Origin: Watersipora subatra
Taxonomy: Eukaryota > Bryozoa > Gymnolaemata > Cheilostomatida > Watersiporidae
Reading direction: 5' to 3'
DNA: 64,000 nt
NCBI RefSeq assembly: GCF_963576615.1
Contig: NC_088712.1
Location: 27,371,870 to 27,435,869 of the forward strand
A program made the translations under genes and the position numbers. Positions 1 to 11,336 of the stretch are shown here, one piece after another. The stretch's first letter is position 1. Every line of letters starts with the position of its first letter. The notes under the pieces are model-generated. The model was not told the origin of the DNA, did no database searches, and was given only the letters and a program-made list of their open reading frames with translations.

Positions 1-603
1 TGTCACCCATACCTATTAAAACAAATGCTGCAAAAATTGTGCGGTTTTTGCAGGCTCAGTACAAAGAGTTTCTTTTTGGTAAGTTGTTATACAATTAACA
101 ATTTGTGTCTCTTTTAATCGGAAGAATTCAGTCACTTGTTGGTGTTGAGCCATTAAAAACCCTGTTTCCATTTCACACTGTTGTTAGTTTTGCAATGCAA
201 AAATATATTGGTAAAGTCGAGTTAGTAAATTTTTGAGTTGTAGATGATGAAATTAAGTTAACATAATGTTATTCTGTTTGTATTCAGTACGAGTCACAGT
301 ATATTTAAGCTGGACCCCTTTTAATGGTAAACTATTTTTGCCTTTTTTATTCAGCATAAATGCAGGGATATACAGTACTTATAGGTTTCTTACTTTCAAA
401 TTTTGATGCGCTTGATAGGCTGAAAAAAACAAATCCTAAGTTTTTGAGCAAGTCAAAAGTTTTTTTAAAGCCAATAAAATTCTAATATACAAGTTGTGCT
501 TGGTACTAAGTCTTATTTTTTGTGGGCGTGGCTTACCAAGGAACCTACATATATTAGTAGTTCCCAAAAACTGGTATCTTCATTCTGTGCCAAGCTTCAC
601 AGA
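1..603. other. Upstream flank of the fibrinogen-related gene
   Basis: AT-rich sequence with no recognisable coding exon. It presumably holds the promoter and 5' UTR of the gene whose first in-frame ATG is at 604. An open frame extends upstream to 496 but has no ATG before 604. I could not place a TATA box or transcription start with confidence. Confidence 0.4.
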
Positions 604-3600
604 ATGGCCTTCCTATCTAGTCTTGTATTAATCAGTCTCTTAGTTACTGCTTCAAACACTCGTATCATCGGGCTGAATGAAAAAGGTCAAGAGCTGTTTC
701 AATTGCGACAAAGTATCTACGCAGCTCGTGAACTTTTACAGAATGAGTGTCCAACAATCCTAACACTTAATCATGGAGTTTTCGACGACAGCGCATTTCT
801 GTTTCATCTTGAAGTCACCACCATGTTTCATAGCAAACTGCTTGACAGCTTGGCCAAATGCTTGGCAGGTCGAACTACAGCTGACAACATGACAACCCAG
901 GCTCTATCAAACCAAAGTCCAGCAGCAGACGAAGTGTCTTCAACACCCCCAACAAGTCAACGGTTATTAACAGAGCAGTCTAAAACTGAACGGCCTGTGA
1001 CTAGTGAGATTCCGCTACCTCAAGGTAAAAATGTAATATAAACCTTAATCAAGTGTGTAGAGCAACTGTTTTCTTTTACTGAGAGACTATTATGAACTTG
1101 TTAGTTTGATGCTAGCATCTGATCTAAAGGTTTCATGAAGTCGCCTGTATTGCAGCTATTTTAGATAGGTTTATTTTTGAAAGTTTTTTACCTTCGATGC
1201 ATCAGAAAAAGTAGATGTAATGTTATTTAAGGGTTGTAATCACTTTTGTTGCAATTCTGCTAAGAATGTTGACCTTTTAGAAAAGCAAAGAAATTATTTT
1301 CTGTGAAAATATTTATTATGTTGATATTCTAATCATTAGAAAGCTTTTTGCCAGGGATTTTAACTATCACTCTACCATGAGCCCATAGTTTGGCTCAGCA
1401 AAGAATTTGTGCATGGCCAAGAACCGCTAGGTATAGCTTTAGTAGGAATTCTACCCAATGTTTCTGATTAGTGCGTAGGTAATTAACTAGCCTATAACAT
1501 ACATACTTAAGCAAAAGAAAATAATTATAAGCGTTTTGTGAGCCAATAGAAAATATGTTTACAGCCTATCCATAGCTTAGTTTCATTTTGCACAACTTTA
1601 TTTTTCAATTCATTTTATTTTTAGACCAGATGACGTGAAAGCTTACAACATACTACTGATAGTTGTACTGTTGTTCAATAAAATAACAATTGAAAGTAAT
1701 TATGGAACCTTTTGCTGTAATAATAACTCCGTAAACTCTAACGATATTAATAAATTGTCTGACTCGGGCGCGTTCATGCTCGTAGCATGTAAAAATTGTT
1801 TAAAACTTGATTTTCTTAGTTTTACATTAAAATAACTTATAGAGTGTGCAGTTTAAAAGCTATCACAATTTATACGTGTCTTGTCAAACATTAGGTTTCA
1901 CGTCATATGTAATTATGCACAGGCCAAAAAATTATTCTAACAAAAAATTATTCTAACAAAAAATGTGAATAAAATATAATAGGTTTTTGTTGTTACAGAT
2001 TGTCAAGAACTGTATGACCAAGGAAATAGGTGTTCCGGAGTTTATCAAGTCAACCCACCTCATACAGATGGTGAACCATTTCCTGTCTGGTGTGACTTTT
2101 TTGATGGCCGAGGGTGGACTGTGTTTCAAAGGAGAGTAAATGGATCTGTTGATTTTAATAAAAATTGGACATATTACCAGGCAGGATTTGGTGAGATTGA
2201 TGGAGAATATTGGATGGGTAAGATAAAAAATGGCTTCTGTAGTAAAATTTTGTAACACCTTAAATTTATTTTCACGGTCGAAAATATCTTAGACAAGTTT
2301 ATTATGGTCATATCTACATATTAAATCCTAAGTGCGTCAAATGGAATTTCTTTTTGGAAAATAATCTATATATAATATTTATATTGCTTTCATATTAAAT
2401 AACAGAAAAAAATTGTTTAATTCTGCTTCCACAATAAAACAGTTGTGTCTAAACTGCATCTAAATTCTCAGAAATGAAAATGAAAATTAAATTGCCTCTT
2501 TGGATATTAATTATGTATGAAGTAGTCTAGAGCTGACACTGCAGCAACTTTTTACTGCAGAAGTACTGCCTTACCATATTTACTTGCTTTGTTGCAAGAA
2601 GAAATAGTTAAAAGTTATGTGTTATTTCTTTGTAGCTTCAATAGACTTATAGTTTCTTATGTATTTAACTCTTTTGTTGACAACGGTATGCATTAAAGTT
2701 GTGATGGAAATACTGCAAAATTTGCATAGATTCAGCTGCCTACATGTGACAGCAAAGGTATCAGAAATTGCCAAACCATTAAAATCTGTTTTATTTCATT
2801 ATTGGTATATGTTATGGAACCTTTTCAGGTTTAGATAAAATCCATGCTATGACCAGATCAAACACTAAACTGTCAATTTTCCTCCGAGCAGCTAATGGAA
2901 CTACTGAGTCTGGAGTCTGGCCGAGTTTTTATATAAATGGTTTGGCAGATGGCTACAAGTTAACAGTAAGTATTTACATTGCATTAGATAGGATCAATTT
3001 TACTGATTCAGCCAAACTTTTAAACATTCAGTTTATGTTAATATCGTAAATATTTTATTAAGAAGCTACGAAACTTAATCCGAAATACAATTTTACAAAA
3101 AAATCATTATTAGGGCCTACTAAACTTATTTTTAGAAGCTGATTTTTCATTAAAATACTTATTTCAGCTCGTTTTTACTCAAAGTTCTACAATCTAATAA
3201 TAATACTTATAATATATGTGAATACAAATATTTCTCACATAAAATAATGATGTCACATTAACTTTAGTTTAAAAAGAAAACAAAATTTAATGTGACAAGT
3301 TATATAATTTCATAATAACTGGTCCAGGAGGAGTTGTCTTCTTGTGACATATTTGCACTGACAGTATTTTTTAAGAAATTTGTCAATCAAGTTTCATACA
3401 AAAGGTGCAAAAACATGAAATGATAAGAACTTGCTTTAGAAGTTTGGACTTGGACTAGATATATATAAACCATGATCCCGGTCCCGAATATTGACCCTTA
3501 TTGACATGATGATAGTAGCATGTCTTTAGATTACTACCTCAATTAGAGTTTAGCGATAGTTGAATGTGGTAATCTAAACAAAATTCATGATAGAGAAACA

Positions 3601-5766
3601 GACACCTGTACTTATTTAAGAGACAGTTTTTACTTATGTTCACTAACAGATAAGTGATGATGGATATCGTGGGAGTTTAGATAGCTCTAAATTGGTCTAC
3701 AATAATGGTATGAAGTTCAGTACTCCTGATCGGGATCAAGACACCAACTCAGGCAACTGTGCTCAAAGCCGTAAAGGTGAGTCTGTTTTTGCAAAAGATT
3801 GATCAGTTCTTCACAAACTCTTTTTGTGTCGTATTCATGCATTCGGTGTTGCTTCTAAGGACTCTCTTATTGCTGTTAGCCAACAGAAAATTTTTATGTA
3901 GTTCTTTAACAGAAAACTCAATGATTTTATTAAAGTTTAGTAAAAAGTAGTTTGTAATCATTTATTTGATGTTGAAAAATTATCCACCGTAACTCTTAGA
4001 TACGTAAATCTGCTCTAAGGAGTTTTTCCTCAAAGGACTTTGGTAGCATATCAAATTGGAAGAAGATAACACCACCCCATGAACTTAAGCTTTTGATGTC
4101 CAGAGTCTAGATCTATAGCACGATGTTTCTATTCTCCTGCTATCATATATATGACAAGAGAGTAAGAATACTCAGTTGGTATAGAAGTCAGTCTCTTTAA
4201 TCACCATGTTTGATTACCTAAAGGTTGCTTTTCGGCATGAGACATTTTTTAAGTTCAGAGGGACATTCATTGGAAATTTACATAGATTTTTGCATTTACT
4301 TTAGTAGGTTATTACATAATAAAAAGTTACTCAATTTGAATTATTATGAAAACTATTTTGAAAAAAAGAAACGATTCATACAGAAACTTTACTATTGAAA
4401 AGATTAGAAAAATAATATAATGAAATTTTAAGCACCATAAGAAGTCAACTTAAACATAAAAAACCAAGTCATCAAATTTTACTGGTCAAACCAAAAAAAT
4501 TCATCATCATTATCACTATAACGTGATAACTCATCATTTTCATCGCCATGATATCGTGAATTTTTTTTCATATCCTACTTAATTTTAATTTAACTGCCAT
4601 AAAAATATCCATTCTCTCAGTAAGCGAAATAACCAAAAATTTTCAGTAATTAAAAATAACTCAATTAAAACAGCTCTTTTTACGAATGTTTATTTTTAAC
4701 AAAAGGCCTGTTTGGCAAATGAGTATTTTGCCAACAGATTCTGACAATCTTGTCAATAGGATCCTGAAAAAATTATCCTGGCAAGTTTTTGTAACCAAAA
4801 TCACAGTGATTACATCTAGTGCATGAGGATGTTATCACGATTATATTTTTAGTACAATGGTTTCAGTCCCTAGAATGTTAGTCTAGATAAATACATCTAT
4901 GGGACATATTCATGTCAAAACTGCAAAAAATCTTTGAAGGCTTTATGATTTATGGGTGATTTATGGACATAAAACACATTTGCATTTTTAGACAATTTTG
5001 TCAAATAGAAAGTTATGTTTCGCAAGTTGTCAACTATAGTACATAACCAAAGTTTGACAGCTCCTGTCAGGGTGAACTTTAGGTAGTTTCTATAAGAAAA
5101 CAACTGGGAGACTACAGATTAGAATAAGTTTATCATTGATGAGAAAAATGGTCAGAATTGATTTGCTTTAATACAGAATTTATCCTGTTTACTAAAAAAA
5201 ACATAACAGTATCCTGTTGTTGAACAAAATACATTGACAGGCTTTGTCTGTATGCATGTCTTCAATTAAGGGTTGGTAATAATGTGGTTTGCCAGCTTAA
5301 GTGGCTATATAACCAACATGACCTTTCAACTCTCCATGCTACTGAAGTACATTAAATTGTGCCCAGCAAAGTAAAAGTAGACAAATGATATTTTGCTCAT
5401 TATAGCTCAGTGCGTAGACACAGATAACAGGGATTATAGCAGTTTGTAAAGTGCTACAGGAAGTACCTAGAAGGTTCAATGTAACTACATTTATAATACA
5501 CTGAAAAGTTGAAAAACAACCAACAATGGTAATTTTTTTAAACTTATACTTTTTTTTACATTTTTCAGTTGATAGGCCGATCAGAACTGCAGTGTGTTCT
5601 ATCATAACACATTTTGAATGATAATTCTATATCTATTTATTGTGTTGTAGCTGGATGGTGGTTTAAAACATGCGAATACGTCTTACTGAATGCATTAGAC
5701 TCGAATCGAATCAAGTGGTCTCCCAGATATTTCATTGAATCTGTGATGAGAGTGACCAGAGATTAA
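604..5766 (+). CDS. Secreted fibrinogen-related protein (FReD), five exons
   Basis: Spliced CDS: 604-1024, 1999-2217, 2829-2965, 3650-3776 and 5651-5766, total 1020 nt, giving 339 aa plus TAA. Every intron is GT-AG and the reading phase is kept at each junction (1,1,0,1). The ATG at 604 opens a signal peptide, MAFLSSLVLISLLVTASNT. Residues ~20-140 are a short helical stretch and a Ser/Thr/Pro-rich linker. From ~141 the protein is a fibrinogen C-terminal domain: CQELYDQG, SGVYQVNP, PFPVWCDF, GWTVFQRRVNGSVDFNKNW, GFGEIDGEYWMG, LDKIHAMT, NNGMKFSTPDRDQD (calcium-site pattern), NCAQS and GWWFKTCEY. The paired cysteines of both expected disulfides are present. The family's usual NLNG...Y..G segment is replaced by a shorter LLNALDSNR stretch, so the C-terminal part is compact. 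Proteins of this type are secreted lectins or pattern-recognition factors in invertebrates. That role is inferred from the family, not from this sequence. Confidence 0.9.
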
Positions 5767-5903
5767 ACAATATGTCACCCTTCCGTACAGTAAATAGTTC
5801 AACCTTCAGAGGAGAGTCAATAGCACTGGGCACAGTACATCACAGACCATGAAGTTGGCCTCCTCCAATAAGATTACAGTAATCAAGTGCCATCTGTTAT
5901 TCA

Positions 5904-5909
5904 AATAAA
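5904..5909 (+). promoter_or_regulatory. Probable polyadenylation signal of the FReD gene
   Basis: AATAAA lies 138 bp after the TAA stop at 5764-5766. It is the first canonical signal downstream and is a reasonable 3' end for the transcript. Confidence 0.55.
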
Positions 5910-6269
5910 TACTTATAGATAGTGACACTATTAAAATATCTTTAATTTGTTGATTGTACAATTGTTATGGAAGATGGTTATGCTTATCATGTGAAAATGA
6001 GATAAATTCTTTTTGCTTTCAACCGTTCGATTGATAAAGCAGTTAGCTTATTAACAAGTGACCATTGGTACATCAGATTCATCATGTTGTGGTGTTGTTT
6101 TCAATAACTGAGCTAAATAATATTTTTCCATGTTATTATTCAATGTAAATATAGTTATTAGTGCTGCTATTTGAGTTCCAATGTGCCGTATTATTCTTTG
6201 CTAATCATTTTGTAGAATATCTGGAGATTTTAGCAATTAATCTTATGTTTCAATGTGACTAATCTATTA

Positions 6270-6480
6270 TGAAAGTAGTATGATGTTTTGTTACAAGCAG
6301 CTTACTACAGGTATATAATCAAATACATGTATTTCAATTAACAGTAGAAATTGGAGCTTTATATTAGAGAAATTGGAGCTATTATATTAAGAAAGCATTA
6401 TGATATTCTGTTATAAGCTGCAGACTGAGGTATATGATTAAATACATGTATTTTAAATAATAGTAGAAATTGGAGCATCA
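6270..6480. repeat. Diverged tandem duplication, ~120-bp unit
   Basis: Two copies of an AT-rich segment follow one another. Both run from GAAAG...TATGAT through AAATACATGTATTT to AGTAGAAATTGGAGC. They start near 6270 and 6391. They differ at many positions, so the duplication is not recent. No coding signal. Confidence 0.6.
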
Positions 6481-6756
6481 CTAGTTTTTATATAAATACC
6501 TTAATGGAAATTTGCTCATCCCCTTGCACATATGTTGTCTACTAACCATCAACATGCACATGTATGGTTGAGGAAAATAGCAAGAGGTCACTAGCCAACA
6601 CACGAGTTTCGTCAAAACTTAAAAGCCCACATGCAACCACATAGTCATAAAATATATGCTCACTTTCTCATGTTAATCAAAAGAGCTGAGGAGGCAAATT
6701 CAAATATATATACAATCACGTGTTTTAATAAACTTGTACTATAATAAAGACATTTA

Positions 6757-7338
6757 ACCAGTTATACGGTAAACACCAGTTACACAGTATACACCAGTTA
6801 TACAGTATACACCAGTTATACAGTATACACCAGTTATACAGTATAAACCAATTATACGGTATACTCCAGTTATACGGTATACACCAGTTATACAGTATAC
6901 TCCAGTTATACAGTATACTCCAGTTATACTGTATACACCAGTTATACAGTATATTGTAGTTATATGGTATACACCAGTTATATGGTATACACCAGTTATA
7001 CAATATACGCAATTTATACAGTAAACTCCAGTTATACAGTATACACCAGTTATACAGTGTACACCAGTTATACAGTATTCACCAGTTATACGGTATACAC
7101 CAGTTATACAGTATACACCTGTTATACAGTATACACCTGTTATACAGTATACACCAGTTATAAACCTAGTATACACCAATTATACAGTATACACCTGTTA
7201 TACAGTATAGTATACAATAGTTATAAACCTGGTATACACCTGTTATACAGTATACACTTGTTATACAGTATACACAAGTTATACGGTATACTCCTGTTAT
7301 GCAGTGTACACCTGCTATACAGTATTCCCCAGCCATAC
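6757..7338. repeat. 18-bp minisatellite, about 32 units
   Basis: The unit is close to AGTTATACAGTATACACC and repeats almost without interruption, with scattered substitutions and a few short insertions (for example TAAACCTAG near 7162 and 7225). Because 18 is divisible by 3 and the unit has few stops, long spurious open frames appear on both strands (YTSYTV-type and TGVYCI-type repeats). The unit contains the palindrome GTATAC. I see no sign that it is translated. Confidence 0.95.
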
Positions 7339-7339
7339 A

Positions 7340-8770
7340 AATAAATTTATTTCACAATGAGCATGGCTGTTCTAATCTATTGTTAACTGGCTGTAGTTAT
7401 TATTCTTATTGAACTAACACGAGTCTGTGTTTGGTTCATCTCACAATAATTACATGTAAATATGTACTTATTTGTAGTTGTTCAGACTTTTCGCTCACCC
7501 TATTTTTTGACAATTTTGTTAAATAACATTTTAAAAATTACAAAAGACTCTAAGTTATTATTTTGAATTATTTAAAGGTTGTATTTTTTGTATTTTCCAT
7601 ACTGTATAAGGGTGAATAGTACACACATTTTTGAGAAATCTGACTGATTTTTTCTAGTTTCGTGTTCCTCTTTGAAGTCCTTGCAGTTCCGTTTCATGCT
7701 TTTGCACTCTTCAGGTGCCTAGATGTAAAGTGCCGGTAGTTTTACCTCATTTTGTTTTGTCAAAATTTTTGTACTTTGCCTCTGACTGACTGATATTGGC
7801 TTAAGAGACATTGTTTGGAGTTTATGTAGGTGTTATTTATCTCATTTCTTTTGTTCACAGTGACGATGATTTACAAAGTAGGCAATATTTTTCAGTAAGG
7901 CCAAGTTAAAATTTTCTGTTAGATTTATGTGGAGTTTAACTTTCTGCATAACTTTTATTTAATCAAATGGTTTCTATTGTATTCTTACACTTCTAGATGG
8001 GCTTGCTGAGTTAGGTGTTTTTACTTTGTCAATGTATGTAAATGAGGCTCTAGCGCTATTATATTTAGTTATGAAGTTTGCAGTGCAAAGTGTAGCCTGT
8101 CTTGACAAACTGTTGTTTTTGCAGAGTTGTCCCTTGACGAGCAGGGCGAGCAAAACAACAGCTTGTCACAAGACGCACTGCACCTGATGTATCAGCTGCA
8201 CTGAGAGGGAGTTGTTCTCTTCCGTCTATGCAGCTTGGTAATCATAACAGATTTCGCGCAAAAATTTATGTAGGCAAAAAAAGATAAAACCGTTTAACCA
8301 GAGACCAGTCTTTGCGGTAAACGTCAGTAGAAAAGGGTGAGTGTTTACCGTTTTATGTGTATATAGAAGATTGTGATGCTAAGTTAGTTATAGGGTGCAT
8401 ATGTATTTGTGTCGAGGCCAAAAGCTACATCAAAAACATTTATGAATTTTTTTGCTGGCATCATTGATTAATTTTAAGTTTCTTTTGGTTACATGTGTCT
8501 CATATTAGTTTGTTCTTGTAATACTGTGATTTTTAGCTATAAAAGTTTACCATCTCCTTTTTATTTAGGTAACTTGTTTATTGCCTTTGCTGCCACCATT
8601 CTGCTTATTATTTCATTTGTTTCACTACAGTATCCCATCGAATCTGTTTTTGGACCAAAGTGGTAATTGTATGGCAGCATTGATCACCATCTGCGTGTGT
8701 TGCCATTGTAGCTTGACATATTTGTGCAGTTTAAAAACATGTTGTGTTTTCTTAGATTCCTCACATATAT
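7340..8770. other. Intergenic sequence, nothing recognised
   Basis: About 1.4 kb of unique-looking AT-rich DNA. No exon, RNA gene or transposon end was recognised on either strand. Confidence 0.4.
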
Positions 8771-8930
8771 TGTGAAAAGTTTTGTGCGACCTTCACTTTT
8801 CTCCACTAGTACAATACTCGGTGTATGAGTTAATACATATATTTTTTGCTTAGTTAATAAGTTGTACAATAATGCTCAAGTAGCTGGCAATGAACAGGCC
8901 CAGAACAGCTCTGTTGTCTAGCACAAAAGT
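8771..8930 (-). repeat. 3' LTR remnant of element A
   Basis: About 160 bp aligned with 23806-23970 (shared GTTTTGTGCGACCTTCA, ACTAGTACAA, TACATATATTTTTT and GTTGTACAATAATGCTCAA). The remaining ~230 bp of the LTR are absent. The sequence passes directly into integrase at ~8931, so a deletion removed the LTR start and the integrase C-terminus together. Confidence 0.8.
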
Positions 8931-8935
8931 GAGGA

Positions 8936-10351
8936 AGACTAGCACCCACTTTTTCCCCTTAGGCATGACCGGATATGGCCCCACCAAGTCCATGGCCACC
9001 TCCCGCCAGGGTCAACTGCCGTAGAGACTTTTTATCTTTCTGGCCGCATTTGTTCCTCGATGCTTTGCAGCCTTGTGCCCCTCACAACTTTTGATGAGCC
9101 GTCTGACTGCGGGCGTCAGTTCGCAGACGTGGACGTCAGCTGGAAGCAGCTTGTTGTTCTTCCCACCCCAGAGTGAGCCAGAGCATGCGTTTGCCACACC
9201 GTGGTCTCTCGCATAGCCGGGGGCAGATGGCACACCATCTGACGTGGCCCTAAAGGGCCACACGTGCTTTCAACACGCCGTCCTGTCGTATGCGCAGAGA
9301 GCCTCCCATGTGATGCAGGATATTCAGCTCTCTGCTTCCGACTTCTAGGTGTTACGCTTGCACTTCCTCTCCTGTAGCGATGGCATGGTACATGGTGGCT
9401 GATGGTCCTTGTCTGGTGGGCTGTGTCCTTGCCAGCTTGCCCTTCGGTCATGTCATCCCTGGTGTGGCCAGTAGCCCCTCGGGGAATCTCTGGCACCAAG
9501 GTTAAATCCCGCCACTGTTTCCGCGGGAGCCCCGTGTGAGTTGCTGGCCGTTCTTTGGGGTAGGCGACTGTGCCCAGAGTCGATCCTGCCTTGTCGAGAG
9601 CGGAAGTCCCATTCAAGCAACCGGTCGGTACCCACGCGGTTAGTGGCCTTTGTTCCCTTGACAACTCCTTTTTTGAAAGGCCCCAGTCCCAGTGCTCAAT
9701 GCTCGCGCATTGCTGGCAGTCATCGCCGGTTTGCTTGCTCAACCCATTTGCATTCCCGTGACAAGTCCTTGACCGATGTTCCAGACTGTAGCGGAACTCC
9801 GTCAAAATCTCAAGCAACCGGGCTACCTGGTTCGAGCCACCGAAGTGAAACGTGGTCCGTGAGAAAAACTCCTGACTATACAGATAAGGCCGAAAGTGCT
9901 TAACTGCCTTTACTACCGCAAGCAATTCTCTTCGAGTGATGCAGAAATTGCGTTTCAAAAGAGTGATAGTTTTACTGTAGTAGGCAATGGCACTCTTGCA
10001 GCCCTTCTGTGCTCGGGACAGTACGACCGCCCCTCCACATTCGCTGGCATCCGTGTCCAAGACGTTTTGCCTCCGGGAGTCCGGGTAGCCCAAAATTGAG
10101 GTGGTGCTGATAATACCCTGCAGCTGGTTGAAGGCGGACTGTTCTCTTTCCGTCCATCTTCAGGGCTCTTCTTTTGCAGTCAGCTGGTGCAAGGAATGTG
10201 CTATAGTGGCGAACTCCGGAATATACTGTCGGTAGTAACCGACGGTCTGGAAGAATCTTTAGAGTTCTTTTACTCCGCTCAGGTTCAGCCACTCTGTAAC
10301 TGCCTTTACCTTGTCGGGCTCTGTAGAGACTCCGTCCTGGCTTACTATGTA
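8936..10351 (-). pseudogene. RNase H-integrase fragment of element A
   Basis: Minus-strand pol remnant. From the right: a connection-domain piece (GVSTEPDKVKAVTEW, YYRQYIPEF), then RNase H with LDTDASECGG, AIAYYSKT and RRELLAVVKAVKHF, then degraded integrase zinc-region sequence. It ends with VAMDLVGPYPV, the start of the integrase core holding the first catalytic Asp. Everything after that is deleted up to the LTR remnant. Frames change several times, and no single ORF covers the region. The base composition is GC-richer than the flanks, as for most element DNA here. Confidence 0.8.
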
Positions 10352-10595
10352 TGTAAAGATTTGCCAAAAAATAGAGGCAATCTTTATGTTTTGAATTCGA
10401 CCTGGTTTTTGGAAGTTGTCTTATTTTAATTAGGGTGAAAATTAGTTTGCAAAGAAGTAAATGAGCAAGTGATCTTACACACACCAATCAAAAATAGTTT
10501 ATTTAATTCTAAAATGAAACAATCACAACCTTAAAAACTATTAAAATTGTACAATGGCTGACACTCAAAATCAAACTAAAATACAGTAATACCTG

Positions 10596-10632
<37 letters not shown>

Positions 10633-11073
10633 TGTAGACGTGTAATAACAGTTCAAAAGACAGTTTCATAAAGTGACGGAGCTGTATATATATGAGAATG
10701 TGACGCCACAATTAATTAAGATTAAATACTTAGAAAATGGGTGGTGCTAAAAATATAATAAAGTTAGGAAATGTGCAATAGTTTTGTGGTCAAGTTGGAC
10801 CAATAACTCGGACAACGGATAGCCAAGATGGGTAGAGTTAATTCACTTTGGTTAGCTAATTTTGACATAGTCATGCAACCCTAGGTCGAATATGTAAATG
10901 TTTGTGGGAATTCTTAATGTCCAAGTGTGTCTTCTTTAATATATGTCTTTCTGCTGGTGGAGGGTGTGTCATTCTTCTTTAATATAATTATGTGCGTAAA
11001 TGTTATGATGAATGTTGTAATGAAGTGGAATTAATTCTGATCGTGAGAACCTCCGATCTGTGGGAACCTTACA
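10352..11073 (-). repeat. 3' LTR of element B
   Basis: 722-bp LTR, nearly identical to 19867-20595. It contains a GA microsatellite (10599-10629), TATATATA on the minus strand near 10685-10694 as a candidate promoter, and an AATAAA on the minus strand near 10500, giving a plausible U3-R-U5 order. Confidence 0.9.
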
Positions 11074-11084
11074 CCTCCCTCATC
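11074..11084 (-). other. Candidate polypurine tract of element B
   Basis: Read on the minus strand, GATGAGGGAGG lies directly before the 3' LTR. This is the expected place for the plus-strand primer, though the tract is short. Confidence 0.45.
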
Positions 11085-11144
11085 CGCCAGTCGAACGGTA
11101 CGGGAGACGACTACATAAAATGATATGTCAGTTTGTATTGGGTA

Positions 11145-11146
<2 letters not shown>

Positions 11147-11192
<46 letters not shown>
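11147..11192. repeat. (TA)n microsatellite
   Basis: Uninterrupted TA dinucleotide run inside the 3' non-coding part of element B. Confidence 0.95.
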
Positions 11193-11195
<3 letters not shown>

Positions 11196-11261
11196 ACAAC
11201 GATGATTGCCGGTGATATAATTTTCTCCCGATTCATTCAGTGAAGGTTAGAAGGATGGCTG

Positions 11262-11336
11262 GTAAATAGTCGTAGGGTTGCATGACTCCCAATTTGTTCA
11301 CAATCACGAACTCTACCCGGGTTGGTTATCCGTCCT
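11262..11336 (+). repeat. Inverted, diverged LTR fragment
   Basis: Read in reverse complement, CGGATAACCAACCCGGGTAGAGTT and then AGTCATGCAACCCTA... match the B LTR around 10816-10886 (CGGATAGCCAAGATGGGTAGAGTT, AGTCATGCAACCCTAGG) with the same spacing. It lies opposite in direction to both LTRs and is much more diverged than they are from each other. It may come from a related element. Confidence 0.55.

Noticed and set aside
1635..1835. Small ORF in FReD intron 1 with a hydrophobic start
   Set aside because: Begins with GTG, not ATG, lies inside a good GT-AG intron and has no recognisable pattern.
6725..7344. Long repetitive ORFs on both strands
   Set aside because: By-products of the 18-bp minisatellite, open in several frames.
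8581..8775. Short Cys/Leu-rich ORF before element A
   Set aside because: Starts with TTG, has no splice context and no recognisable domain.
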